From Anastatus disparis (Eukaryota; Arthropoda; Insecta; Hymenoptera; Eupelmidae), in contig JAFFSR010000221.1 of NCBI GenBank assembly GCA_017163975.1, positions 5,084,001-5,148,000 on the forward strand: DNA of 64,000 nt, written 5' to 3'. Below are positions 10,164 through 22,965 of the stretch, in pieces. The translations under genes and the position numbers were made by a program. The notes beneath the pieces were generated by a model that saw only the letters and a list, made by a program, of their open reading frames with translations, was not told the DNA's origin and searched no databases. How positions within the stretch are numbered: the first letter of the stretch is position 1; each line of letters begins with the position of its first letter.

Positions 10164-11797
10164 AATAAATATATATTCTATTTTCTTAGTGTTATAATGA
10201 TCATTAAAAATGGCATTAAGTTAAATAAATAAATAAAAAGGTAACAAAAAGAAGTTAATAATTTAGGTTTAAAGTAAGTTTAGTAATAAGTGCAAAAATT
10301 GAACTGATTTAGATATAAGATTTAGAAATAAGGATATTGTTAGTAGAGCTGCCGTACGTAGAAAACATATGATTTGATAATTTTCGGAAGTTAAATTTGT
10401 AGTTTCAACTCACTTGTAGTAGCGACTTTGACAACAATTTTGTATAAATAAACTTATTCAGTGTGTTAACTTTTAATCTCATAAAAAAATTTAATATTTT
10501 TCGATGCAACAATCTTTGATTAAAGGATTCATTATAGCTTTTTTTCTTATTTTGATGGATTATATTAAGTAAACAAGTGCATTAAGGATGCTTTGAAATA
10601 CTATAATTTTTGGTATATTTTTCATAAAATTATTATTATAATCAACTATATTCAAATCGATTTAACATTCATGTTTAAAAGTTTAGCTTTACATTTCTTC
10701 CGTATTAGTTTCTAACAGTATCTGATATTTTTCTTCAATAGCTATTTTTCTATATTCAACGTATAATGCTTTTTGAAACTGTTTAATTTAAAATTTAAAA
10801 TCTTTTATTTCTTTTTATCGCAAAATTTCTATGTTATTACTTTAATTTTATAAAAAAAAATATGATTTGGCTAAAGTTAGTGTTTGGACTGTCGTGATGA
10901 ACACTTTTAATGATTTGCACATTTCGCAGACTGTAGTGATGAGATTCGTAAGTAGCAATTAAAGCTGTGAAAAAATGTATTATTCAAATATTGTATTAGT
11001 AAAACTTTGATTTTTATGAAATTTTGTTTTGATTTTAATAAATGACAAATTTTATTCTTAACTGATCATTTTGAAAACGTTGAACAAAAATTTTCATTGA
11101 TATTACAACTATACCTCGGCTATATTTAAGATAAGTACAAAAATGAAAAATTCATCACAAATCGCCTTGGATATTTGAGCTAATTATTATGTTTCGTTAA
11201 ACTTTCGTTCTCTTTGTTATACTTAGCAGTATGCATTTAAATTTTGAAATTTTAAATTTTTTAGAGAATTTTCTACAAAAATTCTCTCCGTATGTATATA
11301 TGTTGCATATCCTGCTTGTGGGGGCTTTACAAATAAATATTATTAGTAGTAGAATTAGATGGTCAGAAGACGTTCAGACCCCAGATCTGCTTGAATGTGT
11401 AAAGTTAATATATTAACTAATTTTCGTAGGCAACCACCAGATCATGCGCTAAACTTTGTAAGATAATATTTCAAACGCTATTGAATTCTAAATCTTTCTT
11501 CGTTATAAGCGAGAAAATGAGATTCACGCCTAAGCCCTACAATAGTCTACGCTACCGCATGCATCTTTCCAAATAACTTTTAGTTTTGAAATGGTTTTAA
11601 TTTTCACCAATAGATGGGGCACATTTCATGAAAATTAGAAAATTCTTTATTGTTTTTGAATTATTTACCTTTTTTCTTAATTTTTAATAAATAAACAAAA
11701 TTTTTAGAATATTTACAATATGTACCTATATTATTGATTATTTTTTACAGTTTATTTTAAATAAAAATAAAATTAAACACATTGAAAATATGAAAAC

Positions 11798-14700
11798 CCA
11801 TACTCGCAAGTGGTGAAGTACGCTTTGAATTGATATATAAAGAGCCCACAAGACAGTAGTTCAGTGTGGTCCGATGCTACTCATTTGATCGATGTCTTAA
11901 CGTATGGATACTACTTACAATGGTAGTTCGAAAACGTGTCCTAGAACTTAGCTAAATGACTAGTCAGTCAAGCATAATCAGATCCTTATTTTTGTTATGT
12001 TATTTAATATATATAATGTATCTTCTGTTTTCTTACATTTATAATTACCATTAAAAATAGTGTTAGGTTAAGTAAATAAATAAAAAGGTAAAAAAAAAAT
12101 TAGGTTTAAAGAAAAGGTAGTGATAAGAACAACAACAAAGCGGTACCAATTTAGACATAAGATTTAGATATAAGAATGAACTAAGTAGAACTGCCGTAAG
12201 TGGGAAAACATATGATTTGATAATTATCGGAAGTTAAGCTTGTAGTTTCAACTCACTTGTAGTAGCGACTATGACCATAATTTTGTATATAAATAAGCTT
12301 ATTGAGCGTGTTAACTTTTAATCTTATAAAAATATTTAATATTTTTCGATGCAACAATCTTAAATTAAAGGATTTATTATAGCTTTTTTTCTTATTTTGA
12401 TGGATTCTATTAAGTAAACATGTGCATTTAGGATTCTTTGAAATAATATTAATTTTTGGTATATTTTTCATTAAATTATTATTATTAACTATATTCAAAC
12501 CTCTCTATTTAACATTTATGTTTAAAAGTTTAGCTTAACATTTCTTTCGTAGTTTCTAACAATATCTGATATTTTTTTTATTACTTTAATTTTTATGACA
12601 AAAATACGATTTGGCTAACATTAGTATTTCAACCATCATGAGTTTCACGTTAGCATTTCAATTCAGAGTAATAATGATACTTTTAATTATTCGTACATTT
12701 CTCAGACTAATGATCAGATTCGTAAGTAGGAATTGAGGTAGACAAAAATTAAATTTTTGGATTACCTGATAAACTTTAAATTTCTCTAATGAAAATTTTT
12801 TTTTAGATTTTTAAATTTAAATAAATTAAAATAAATATTTTTCCTTTTTCTTTTTTGTAAGTATAATTTTTGTAAAATATTAAGAATATTTTAAAAGTAA
12901 AATTATATAAAGATTTTAATTGGCACATTTAAATAGTATAGTTAAATAAGGAAATTAAATTAATAAATCATTTTTTAAATGAAATTTTTGTTTTGTAGTT
13001 TTAATAAAAATTTATTCATGAAAAAATAAGAACAAAATTGTGGTCGAAGTCACTACTACAGTTATAATTTATCAAATCATGTGTTTTTCCGCTTACAGAA
13101 AATTCTACTAATGTCACCCTTGTTTATAATCAAATCGGTTTTCATAATTATTAATACAATTGTACGTACTCCAAAATTATGTTTGATCAATAAAAATTGA
13201 AAAAATAAAATAAGCTGAAAAACTGAAAAACCATACATAATTTTTTAATTTTCCAGAAAAACTATCCATTGATGAAAATTAAAACTATTTCAAAACTATT
13301 CTGGAAAGGACATGCTATAGAATTATTGCAGTAACATTTCATAATTTGTAACTCAAGTTTCTAGATCATAATTTTTTTTATTTAATAGAAAAATACACAA
13401 TATTTTTACAGAAATATATATGAAATTTTAAAGCTTGACAAAAAAATTTAAAATAAATGCTTTGCTTCGCTTTTCAATTTTATCATTATTTAATTTAAAA
13501 CTACAATTTTTTCACTATTATGAAGTATTAAAAACTGTTTTCAAAACTAATAAACTCTAAATATTTAATTTACAAATTAATTTATGCGATTCGGATTCTA
13601 CACACTATAGTACAAACAAGGTACGCTAAAAAAAGATTCAAGGAGTAACGCCCTTTAAGCAGTGTAGCAGCTCTCCGACCGTTGTCGCATAGACGCACCT
13701 CTAAATTCGAAGAGAGAGAACTTGAAATGAACCGAAGAGCAGTCGTTCCATTAAGTCGAGTTATCGTTACTCGACCTATCGAGTAATTTTTACTTAACCG
13801 GCTCATCACAAATTATTATATTCAGAAAGATTTAAAATACTCAGGATTTATTTCTTATTACAAAAAATCCAATTTTCTCCATAAGCTTTACAGAACAGTT
13901 TTACTTTGTAAAATTTTGATATTATTTTAAAATAAACTTATCGATCGTTGCTGCAGTATTCGATAATCGAGGCTCTTTCGGCGTTCTGTGAGAAACACAT
14001 TTGCGCGCGAACCAGAAAGATTTTAACTATTACCTATGTTTGAATGAAATTTTGTTTTTACAAAACGTGTAAAAGAGCTTTTTTTGCAAAAATGCATCTT
14101 AAAAAGATGTAGAAAAAATGTTTGTAGCGAATTTAAGATAGGAAAATAGACTTTTGCTTTTGACTTTGAAAGAAATTTTTTTACAAAAGTTATTCAGATT
14201 GAATCTTTTGACAAGGATAATGTAATGTAATTTTCAAAAAAATTCCAATTTTCTCGAAAAATTGAACTATCTCGAGAGTACGTAACTTTTCAAATACAAG
14301 TTTATATGTACTAATTTTATTATAATTTTGATGTAATTTTGAAAAGATTTTCTTAATAACATTTAATTTTCCCCCAAGACGATCTGTATAAATGTTTTAT
14401 TTGAATACTGTAGAAGCACAACTTTGATTTTTATGAAAATTTTTTTCAATTTTAACAAATGATAAATTTTATAAAATGTGTCTTTAATAATCAGTTTGAA
14501 AACGCTGAACAAAAGTTTTCATTTATTTTTTAATTAAATTTAAGGTAACTAGAAGAGTATCAGAATCCCGGATCACCAATTGTATTAAAACTGTAATTAT
14601 AAATATTTAACAAATTCAGAGCTAAATAGTGTAGTAGCAATAATTTTATGAAATATAAAAAGAGGGAGCATTGTTTCATAGATCCACATATGATCACTTT

Positions 14701-15468
14701 ATTTTTTTTTACATAATCCACCAAGAAATAGTTGTTCAAAAAGTTATCATTATTTTTCTTTAAAAAAAATTTTTTTTCGAAAAATTTATGAATAAATAAT
14801 TTTAAAAAATATTAAAATTGGCAGCAAGCGCACTGATTATGAGAAATGTAGTTTTCTATGGAAAAATAAAAAATTCATCACAACTTGTCTTAAATATTTG
14901 AACTATTTATTTGTTGATATGGCCAAAGTTTTGTTAAACTATCGTTTTCTTATATACTTAATGGAATGCATTGAAATATAAAATATATATTATATATTGC
15001 ATATCTTTAGGAGTTTTATAAGTAGATGTTATGGTAAATGCATAAGATGTTCAGCAGATATACAGGTCCTACGAATCCTGGAACGTGTTTGTTGAAAGGG
15101 AGGTAGAAAAATCAAACCGATTAAAGTTAATACGTTAACTAACTTTCGCAGGCAACCATCAGTCCATGCGCTGAACTTCACATGATGATAGTTTAAGGGC
15201 CACTGACTTCTAAACCTTCTCTCGCTGTAAGCGGTGAAGAAATGAGACTTGCTCCTTGAAATAGTTTTAATTTTCACCAATAGATGTCTAGTTTACTTGA
15301 CAATCGGAAAATTCTCTATTGCTATTGAATTTTTTAACTTTTTTTCTTATTTTTTAATAATTAAATACCATTTTTTGAGTACTTATTATTAAAACATGTA
15401 ATTATTAATTATTTTTAACTATTGATATTAAATGGAAATAAAAGTAATCGCATTAAAGAATATGAAAA
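11798..15468 (+). repeat. Array unit B2
   Basis: Second full B unit, colinear with B1 and highly similar to it. It includes the island at 13582-13809 and the inverted partial block at 13032-13105. Confidence 0.8.
11864..11993 (+). ncRNA. Candidate small RNA gene, copy B2
   Basis: TATATAAAG at 11834-11842 with the same stem as B1. A 4-nt deletion (TATT) lies in the loop, outside the paired arms. A five-T run at 11989-11993 comes earlier than in B1, so the RNA would be shorter. Confidence 0.38.
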
Positions 15469-16934
15469 TTCATACCCGCAAGTGCAGGAATAACGCTTTG
15501 GTTTATATATAAAGAGCCCACAAGACAGTATACAAAGTGGTCCGATGCTACTCATTTAATCGATATATTGTCGTAATGTATGGATACTACTTACAATGGT
15601 AGCTCGAAAGCATAGACTCTTGATTTGAACAGCGGAAAATTAGTCCCTTAAGCCTGTAATTAGTTATTATTCTGTTATGCCTTTTAATAAATATATATTC
15701 TATTTTCTTAGTGTTATAATGACCATTAAAAATGGCATTAAGTTAAATAAATAAATAAAAAGGTCAAAAAAAAAAAATTAATAATTTAAGTTTGAAGTAA
15801 GTTTAATAATAAATGCAATGGAACCAAATTAGACATAAGATTTAGAAATAAGGATAAAGTTAGTAGAGTTGCCACGTACGTAGAAAACATATGATTTGAT
15901 AATTTTCGGAAGTTAAACTTATAGTTTCAACTCACTTGTAGTAGTGACTTTGACCACAATTTTGTATAAATAAGCTTACTGAGCGTGTTAACTTTCAATC
16001 TCATCAAAAAATTTAATATTTTTCGATGCAACAATCTTAATTCAAAGGATTTATTATAGCTTTTTTTCTTATTTTGGTAGATTGAATTAAGTAAACATGT
16101 GCACTTTTCTTCCGTAGTTTCTAACAATATCTGATATTTTTCTCCAATAGTTATTTTTCTATATTCAACCTATAATGCTTTTTCAAACCGTTTAATTTTA
16201 AGATGTTGAATCTTTTATTCCTTTTTATCGCAAAATTTCTATCTTATTACTTTAATTTTTATAAAAAAAAAACGATTTGACTAAAGCTAGTGTTTGCCTT
16301 GGATATTTGAGCTAATTATTATGTTTCGTTAAACTTTCGTTCTCTTTTTTACACTTAGCGGTATGCATTAAAATTTTGAAATATAATTTATTGAGAATTT
16401 TTCTATAAAAATTCTCTCTGTATATATATTGCATATCCTGCTTGTGGGGGCTTTATAAGTAGATATTATTAGTAGTCGAATAAGATGGTCGGAAAACTTT
16501 CAGGCCCCAGATCTGCTGGAGTGTGTAAAGTTAATATATTAACTAATTTTCGTAGGCAACCACCAGCTCATGCGCTAAACTTTGTAAGATAATATTTAAA
16601 ACGCTATTGAATTCTAAATCTTCCCTCGTTACAAACGACCAAAAATGAGACTCACGCCTGAGCTCTTCAATAATCTACGCTACCGTATACATGGCCCTTG
16701 CCCTTTCCAAATAAGTTTTAGTTTTGAAATGGTTTTAATTTTCACCAATAGATGGGGCACATTCCATGAAAATTAGAAAATTCTTAACTGTTGTTTAATT
16801 ATTTATCTTTTTTCTTAATTTATAATAATTAAATAAATTTTTTAGAATACTTACAATATGTAACTATATTAATGATTATTTTTTACAGTTTATTTTAAAT
16901 AATAATAAAACCAAACACATTAAAAATATGAAAA
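15469..16934 (+). repeat. Array unit A3, internally deleted
   Basis: A unit about 390 bp shorter than A2. The missing parts correspond to segments near 10590-10690 and 10890-11160 of A2. The TATA and small-RNA block at its start is intact. Confidence 0.75.
15536..15685 (+). ncRNA. Candidate small RNA gene, copy A3
   Basis: TATATAAAG at 15506-15514, a stem identical to A2, then a window (about 15610-15650) differing from both A1 and A2 although the flanks match. T-run at 15682-15685. Confidence 0.38.
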
Positions 16935-17950
16935 CTCATACTCGCAAGTGGTGAAGTACGCTGTGGATTGATATATAAAGAGCCCACAAGACAGTATTCA
17001 GTGTGGTCCGATGCTACTCATTTGATCGATGTATTGTCTTAACGTATGAATACTACTTACAATGGTAGTTCGAAAAGTTGTGCAGCATTTGAGATATAAA
17101 TAACGAATTAGATCCTTATTATTGTTATGTTATTTAATATATATAATGTATGTTCTATTTTCTTACATTTATAATGACCATTAAAAATGGTGTTAGGTTA
17201 CGTAAATAAATAAAAAGGTAAAAAAAATTTAGGTTTAAAGAAAATATAGTGATAAGAGAAACAAGCTACCAATTTAGATATAAGATTTAGATATATAAGA
17301 ATGAACTAAGTAGAACTGCCGTAAGTGGGAAACATATGATTTGACAACTATCGGAGGTTAAGCTTGTAGTTTCAACTCACTTGTAGTAGCGACTTTGACC
17401 ACAATTTTTGATCAATCAAAATAAAATTGAACTTTGACTTGTAATCTCATAAAAAAATGTAATTTTTAATATAGTTTTATTCTTCATTTTTTATTGCTGA
17501 TAACTTCTGAAGAAATTGGTATTTTTCAATGCAACAATTTTAAATTAAAGGATTTATTGTAGTTTTTTGTTTTATTTTGATGAATTGTATTAAGATATAA
17601 GCATATGTAATTTTAGGATATTTTAAAATAATTTTAATTTTTGGTTTATTTTTCATAAAATTGTTATTATGTCATCTATATTTAAAACTTTAGCTTCTTT
17701 TATTTCTTCCGTGGCTTCGAATTAAATCGATGGACTGTAGTTCTGATGTTCTTTTAATGAATAGCTTTTTTTCTATATTCAAACTGTAACTTAAACTGTC
17801 TAATTTCAAAGCTGTTCAATTTCTTTTATTCCCGTTTCCCGCAAAATTTCTATTATTTTTATCGACTTTAATTTTTATTATACTTTCACTGCTCTCTTAA
17901 TACTTTTCTATGAATTCACACTCAATTTTCTTTGATTAATCTTGGATCTC
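16935..17950 (+). repeat. Array unit B3, truncated
   Basis: Last copy. The head, the small-RNA block and the conserved block (about 17305-17412) are present. Homology then weakens through 17.5-17.9 kb and the B-only segment is missing, so this is the right-hand edge of the array. Confidence 0.7.
17002..17161 (+). ncRNA. Candidate small RNA gene, copy B3
   Basis: TATATAAAG at 16972-16980 and the stem are intact although the rest of the unit is decayed. The window after the stem (about 17077-17110) differs from B1 and B2. T-run at 17158-17161. Confidence 0.38.
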
Positions 17951-18136
17951 ATTTTAACATGTGTACTTTTTTGAATAACAATCGGAAATCAATAAAAATT
18001 AATATTAATAAAACAATCATAACTCACTTGATTTTAAAATATAAATTTTATTTCATTATATTTCTTATAAAAAAAGAGAAAAATTACATCGAATGAGATT
18101 AATAAATTTTTTACACTTTTTGCAGCATAGATAAAA
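17951..18136. other. Upstream flank of the CRAL-TRIO gene
   Basis: AT-rich. The sequence TTTTTGCAG at about 18117-18125 is a likely splice acceptor, suggesting a non-coding first exon further upstream that I cannot locate. Confidence 0.4.
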
Positions 18137-19803
18137 ATGGATACTTTGAAATTTGTTTCTGCCGAGGAAGAGTTTAAGAAAAATCCAGAGCTTAAAAAAG
18201 AGGACCTTCAACACATAAGGGATTGGTGTTCAAAGCAGCCGCATTTACCGCAAAAAATAACTGATAATGAATTAATTTTATTTCTTCACAGTAATTATTA
18301 CCGATTAGAACCAACGAAAACAACCATCGAAAATTTTTATACGTGCAGGACACACGTGCCAGAATTTTTTACTCTAAGAGACTTAACCAGGGATGATCTT
18401 AAAATGGCCATGGAAACTTTGTAAGTTATTTTATAAACACAAAAATTTATTTCATGATTATCGATAAAAAAATTTAATTCATGCGATAATTTTCATTAGA
18501 TATAATAAATAATATTTTTATTTGGTGTGATCATTTGATAAGAATCATAAAATTAATTATTAATCTTGTCAATGAAAATTCAAAATTTTTCTCACTGTTT
18601 TATCATACAGAGTGTGTCAGAAAAATGGATACACTTGAAAATTTCTTAATAGCATTCGAATAAATATCCCGATATCATTATTGTAGTAGCCGAAAAAAGG
18701 AACCCGACAATAACCTTGATATTGACCTTGAAGTCCTTTATCAAAATAAAATAAAGATAAAAAATTGAACTTTTTTTATAAAGGCTCCTAGTTTTGATAA
18801 CAAAAATAAAAAGCGAGATTCGACGTAGCATTTTACAGCACTGGTTTCTAAAGTACCATTATATTTTCATAAAATTAAATTTTTTCATTAGAAATACAAA
18901 TAATCTTTAATAACTGATAATAAATGCAGTTAATCGTGACTATCTCAGCTGACATTTCAAGTAAATAATTCTTGTCAATAGTCGCATAAAACTTTATCAT
19001 GAGATATCACTTAAGATATCACAGCAAATACCACCCGAGACATCATTAGAGATCTTGTCTAAAATTTTTCAGTAGGACATGAAATGAATTTGATTTTTCA
19101 CAGATGCGTATTGCCCCTGGAAATGAGAACGAAAGAGGGTTACAGCATAATGTACGCCAGGATGATAGATTTGGATATCGATAAATTTATCTTTAATCTT
19201 GGTATGCGCCTTTACAACATGATCAACGATTTGTGGATATTTCAAAGTGGCACAGCTAAAGGACACGTTCTTATTTGCGATATTCACGGCATTCAAATGG
19301 CTCACGTATTGCGCGCACCCCCTATGAGCGTTAAAAAATATATTTACTATCTGCAAGAGGCCATGCCGCTTAGAATAAAATCTTTACACTTTTTAAATAC
19401 CACCTCGATTATCGACGCCATTATGAGACTGATTAAGCCTTTTATGAAAAAGGAATTTTTCGAACTGGTGAGAATTTAAATTAACTTTAATTTTTTTTAT
19501 CAATAGTAATCAGTGTTTAACCATAAATTGAAATTGATTTTACAGCTCCACTTCCACCGCAGCATAGATACCTTGTTGGAATTTGTACCACGCGAGGCAT
19601 TGCCAAACGAACCAGGTGGCACAGGTGGCCCGATGTCGAATATGTATGACAAAGTATTGGATAATCTCAAGAGCCATCAAGAATATTTCTTGGAGGAAGA
19701 GAAAACAATGCGGGTAAATGAAGCACTGCGCGTCGGTAAAGCTAAAACAGCCAGTGACGTGTTTGGAATCGAGGGTAGTTTTAAGAAACTTGATATTGAT
19801 TGA
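18137..19803 (+). CDS. CRAL-TRIO (SEC14-like/alpha-TTP-like) lipid-transfer protein
   Basis: Three exons, 18137-18420, 19104-19467 and 19546-19803, with GTAAGT/GTGAGA donors and CACAG/TACAG acceptors, join in frame to 301 residues. Residues 1-95 are the helical CRAL-TRIO N domain (IRDWCSKQPHLP, then the FLHSNYYRLE helix). Residues about 100-245 are the CRAL-TRIO lipid-binding domain, with YARMIDLDIDKFIFN, CDIHG and HFLNTTSIID, followed by LLEFVPREALPNEPGGTGG, the usual end of this fold. These soluble proteins carry tocopherol, retinoids or phosphoinositides; the ligand cannot be told here. Insect genomes hold many tandem members, and a decayed copy follows at 23684. AATAAA lies near 19883. 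Confidence 0.88.
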
Positions 19804-20861
19804 GAAGTTTGCAGGAAGATTTTAAGTTATTGGATGTAAGCACAATTTTTTAATTATTGTAATATTATTATATTTTGATTAAAATAAATTTTCGGTATTT
19901 TGACATTTTGATTAAGGTGATGTAATGGTATATGATCTAATTATCGACATTCCAATTTTCCAGATTTTATATCATTATTCAAAATTTTTTTTAAGCACCA
20001 CTTACCATGCTATCATGCTATTATCAGTTTAAACGGAAAGGTATAGTAGATATTTTTAAAACTTTTGGATCAAGGAAAGATTTGGAAAGCTGTAATGTTG
20101 GTATATTACAATTTCTTAACGTTAATAGTATGTAACCTTATACAATTTTGAATTATAATTAATTACATTTAATTAATTGCTAATTACGTATAATTCATTT
20201 AGATCATCATAATGTGATTAACGTTTCATGTTATACCGAAAATTTTATAAAATAAATATATAATTTTGTTTATTAACGTACAGTATACAATTTCAGAGGT
20301 ACTTAGTTTAATGGAAATATAAAAAGCAAGTAATGATATGATACGATTGCCGTCGAGGCGCCTCTTCATTTCTATAGCATGTTCATAGGAATCTTAACAA
20401 AATCTCCTAATAATAAGAATTGATGATTGATTTTTTTAATATTACAATAAATTATTGATTACCAAGTATTGGGATCATTATGTTTAACAATAACTGAAAA
20501 TTCATTTTATTAGAAATTAGAATTAATAAACGTTATTAAATAAATTGTATAAAATAGTTATATTTAAAAAAAAAAACTTAAATATTGAATGGCTTCATTT
20601 GGTTTTACGACGGGAATCGGATATGGTAAAAAGTATAAAATGTTATTATAGAACAATTTACTTCTGCAATATGATAGTTATAAGTTATAATGAAGTATAG
20701 ATCAGTAAAAGCTAATTAAAGTACCACCTTTAGTACGAAATTTACTACTAGTGTAGATTAATAATCAAAAAAATAATACATACCTTTTTTTAAATTCTAC
20801 ATGTTATTAATATTAATTTTCACGAAAAAGTGCTATTAGAAAATCAAATTATGTATTTTTA
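19804..20861. other. Intergenic DNA, left member of a tandem duplication
   Basis: AT-rich, no gene. Parts can be aligned with 24260-25100 downstream, showing that the CRAL-TRIO gene was duplicated together with its 3' flank. Confidence 0.5.
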
Positions 20862-21049
20862 AAAATTTTATTTAACGTCGCTGTATTTATGGTATCATTG
20901 CAATTGGCGACGGAGGTCTTCAGTGCGTTTTTGAACAAAGCACATGTAACGTACAGTGGTGCTTGTATAAATCAGTCGAGAGCGGGATTCGAACTCGGGA
21001 TCTCGAGATTACGAATCCATCGCTCTAGTGACTGAGCCATAGAGACCTC
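20862..21049 (-). repeat. tRNA-derived SINE, full length
   Basis: In minus orientation it starts with a tRNA-like head (A box near TGGCTCAGTCACTAGAGCG, B box GTTCGAATCC), then a body containing AAGCACCACTGTACGTTACA, and ends with ACGTTAAATAAAATTTT. The matching site in the downstream duplicate (about 25.1 kb) lacks it, so it inserted after that duplication. Confidence 0.8.
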
Positions 21050-22720
21050 AAATCATAAATGTATAAAATAGTCACATGAATATCTGAATGGAAATTTCTA
21101 TATATTTATAAAATAAATAAAAATTAAAAATATTAAATTAAAAATTTCTGATTAATGAACAAAAAGAAAAAATCAAATATAAAATTAATTTATAAATTGT
21201 TTACATTTATCAAAAGTTCTACTGCTGTAAGTAGAAAATTTAATTTAATGAATTACGCGCATTACATTAATTTATTTTACGCTATGGTAACAAAAATAGA
21301 AACACATAATAGCACGGCTAAAAATATTGTATTGATTATTCATTTAATCAACAGCATAGATTTGCTTGCTTTACAAGTTACATAAATTGTTCTATATACT
21401 GTAACTTTTTGTGATGAGAAGACAATTTAGAATATATTCATGTCTAAAATATTTAATTTAATAAAACCTGTAAACACTTTATTTTTAGTAAATTTTTGTA
21501 TATATTCATATAAACTTGAAAATCAATGTCAATAAGTGAAAGAAAATCAAATCAAAGCTATCAGTGGTATTTTATTTGATACAGTAAAAAAATCTTGAAC
21601 TCTTGAAGATTATTAAAAATGGAACAATTAACAATTTTTTTAGGACAGTATAAAAGCTGGAATGTAATTTCAATCCACTTCTATACATAATTTTTCCTTA
21701 TTATCAGACTTAGTTTATTTAGTACATATTACATTTATTAATGTACAACGTGTCTCAGAAAATAAAAAATGTTAAAAATTTTAGCTTTTATCAATGTTTG
21801 TAGTCTTAGAAATTAATTTGATATATCATCAATAAATCGCATGGAAAATATTACAAAGTTATTCTTGCAAAAAGTTCAATTGAAGTTTTTGTAATTCATT
21901 GAAGATGAGCTGTGATATTTTTTACAACATTTTTTTATAAGATATTCAGTATTTCAAGAGGATATAATTGAAGAATTTTACTTTAAATAGTGCATATTAA
22001 ATTCATACTTTTTAAAAATGAAATTCATTTTTTTTGAAATGACGCACAAAATGATTTAGCTCAAAGTGTTAATAAGTGCTATCCTGTAATTGCTATCAAT
22101 GTGATTTTCATACAAGTGACTTTAAAAGTTAATAACAAGTATAACAGATTATTTATAAAAAGCATCGTTTTCAAGGAGTCTCATCGGATAATTAATATTT
22201 AGATTTATCGTTAACTTTTTTGTTGATGATTGCAGTTTATTGGAACGGTCATATTAATTAAAGAAAATTTTGGCCACATAAACGTCATTCAAGGAACAGT
22301 TCTAAATTACAATTAAAACAAGTATTCTCTTATTTTTTGGTAAGTTACAGTAAGCAATAATTATTAAAATCTTAGTTCACGTAAACAATAAATTAAAAAT
22401 TTTTCATCATTTGGAGTGGATTAAAACAAAAATTCAAATTAACTGTATTAAGACAGTTTTGTATATTCACACACGCAGTCTTTATTCTTTTATAAATATA
22501 CACAAACTTCTCCTTATCATTTTTTTGAATTTTTTCAAAAGCTCCTTTAAAAATATTTTAATTTAATGTTAAATTGATCAGTAATTTGCGTTAGACGACT
22601 TTTGAAATGAAAAAAAACTACTTCTCGACAACAAGCGTAGTATATATGACAGTAATAGGAAATAGACTAATTTTTTGCTGTTTTTATTCATATGATGATA
22701 TGGATGAATTTATTTTATGA
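21050..22720. other. Intergenic DNA sharing blocks with 25.1-25.9 kb
   Basis: No gene seen. Blocks near 21290-21385 and 21690-21790 match 25290-25390 and 25800-25925, with shared strings such as TATTGTATTGATTAT and ATTTAATCAACAGC. These are the distal parts of the tandem duplication. Confidence 0.5.
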
Positions 22721-22721
22721 A

Positions 22722-22965
22722 ATATAAATTTAATATATCAATGTTTGGTTTGCCAACACTTTTTTTCTAACTTATTATTAATTTCGCATAAAAACGAATA
22801 TTAATTAATTCAATAAAAAACATGCAACTCATAATCAAGTGAAGTATAAATTTATTTAACATTACAATGTTTGGTTTACAAACAGTTTATTTCTAACGTA
22901 TTATTAATTTTACTTAAAAATGAATATTAATTAATCCAATAAAAAACGCGCAACTCATAATCGGT
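22722..22965. repeat. Direct tandem duplication of about 120 bp
   Basis: Copy 1 (about 22722-22842) and copy 2 (about 22843-22965) share CAATGTTTGGTTT, TATTATTAATTT, AATATTAATTAAT and GCAACTCATAATC in the same order. They differ by scattered substitutions, so the duplication is not recent. Confidence 0.7.

Larger units (their letters stand above)
9946..11797 (+). repeat. Array unit A2
   Basis: Uninterrupted A unit, the best reference copy. It lacks the B-only segment. It matches A1 almost base for base outside a short variable window at about 10083-10131. Confidence 0.8.
1..17950. repeat. Tandem array of alternating A and B units (higher-order repeat)
   Basis: Two related units alternate: A starts at about 1, 9946 and 15469, and B at about 6350, 11798 and 16935. 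Each opens with the same landmark: a CGCAAGTG box, a TATATAAAG box, then GTGGTCCGATGCTACTC. A is about 1.85 kb (A1 is longer only because of a transposon), B is about 3.6 kb, so the period is about 5.5 kb. A and B align along most of their length; B has about 1.67 kb extra (7262-8930 and 12737-14395). The first copy starts at the window edge, so the array continues to the left. On the right, B3 fades into unrelated sequence near 17.9 kb. I do not recognise a known satellite, rDNA spacer or histone unit here. Confidence 0.85.

Noticed and set aside
1..17950. A and B heads as LTRs of a retrotransposon
   Set aside because: No reverse transcriptase, gag or integrase frames lie between them and no TG...CA ends or primer-binding site were seen. 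The whole unit, not just its ends, is repeated.
1..17950. CRISPR-like array, because of conserved blocks separated by variable windows
   Set aside because: Units are kilobases long, eukaryotic context is clear, and there are only six windows with no cas genes.
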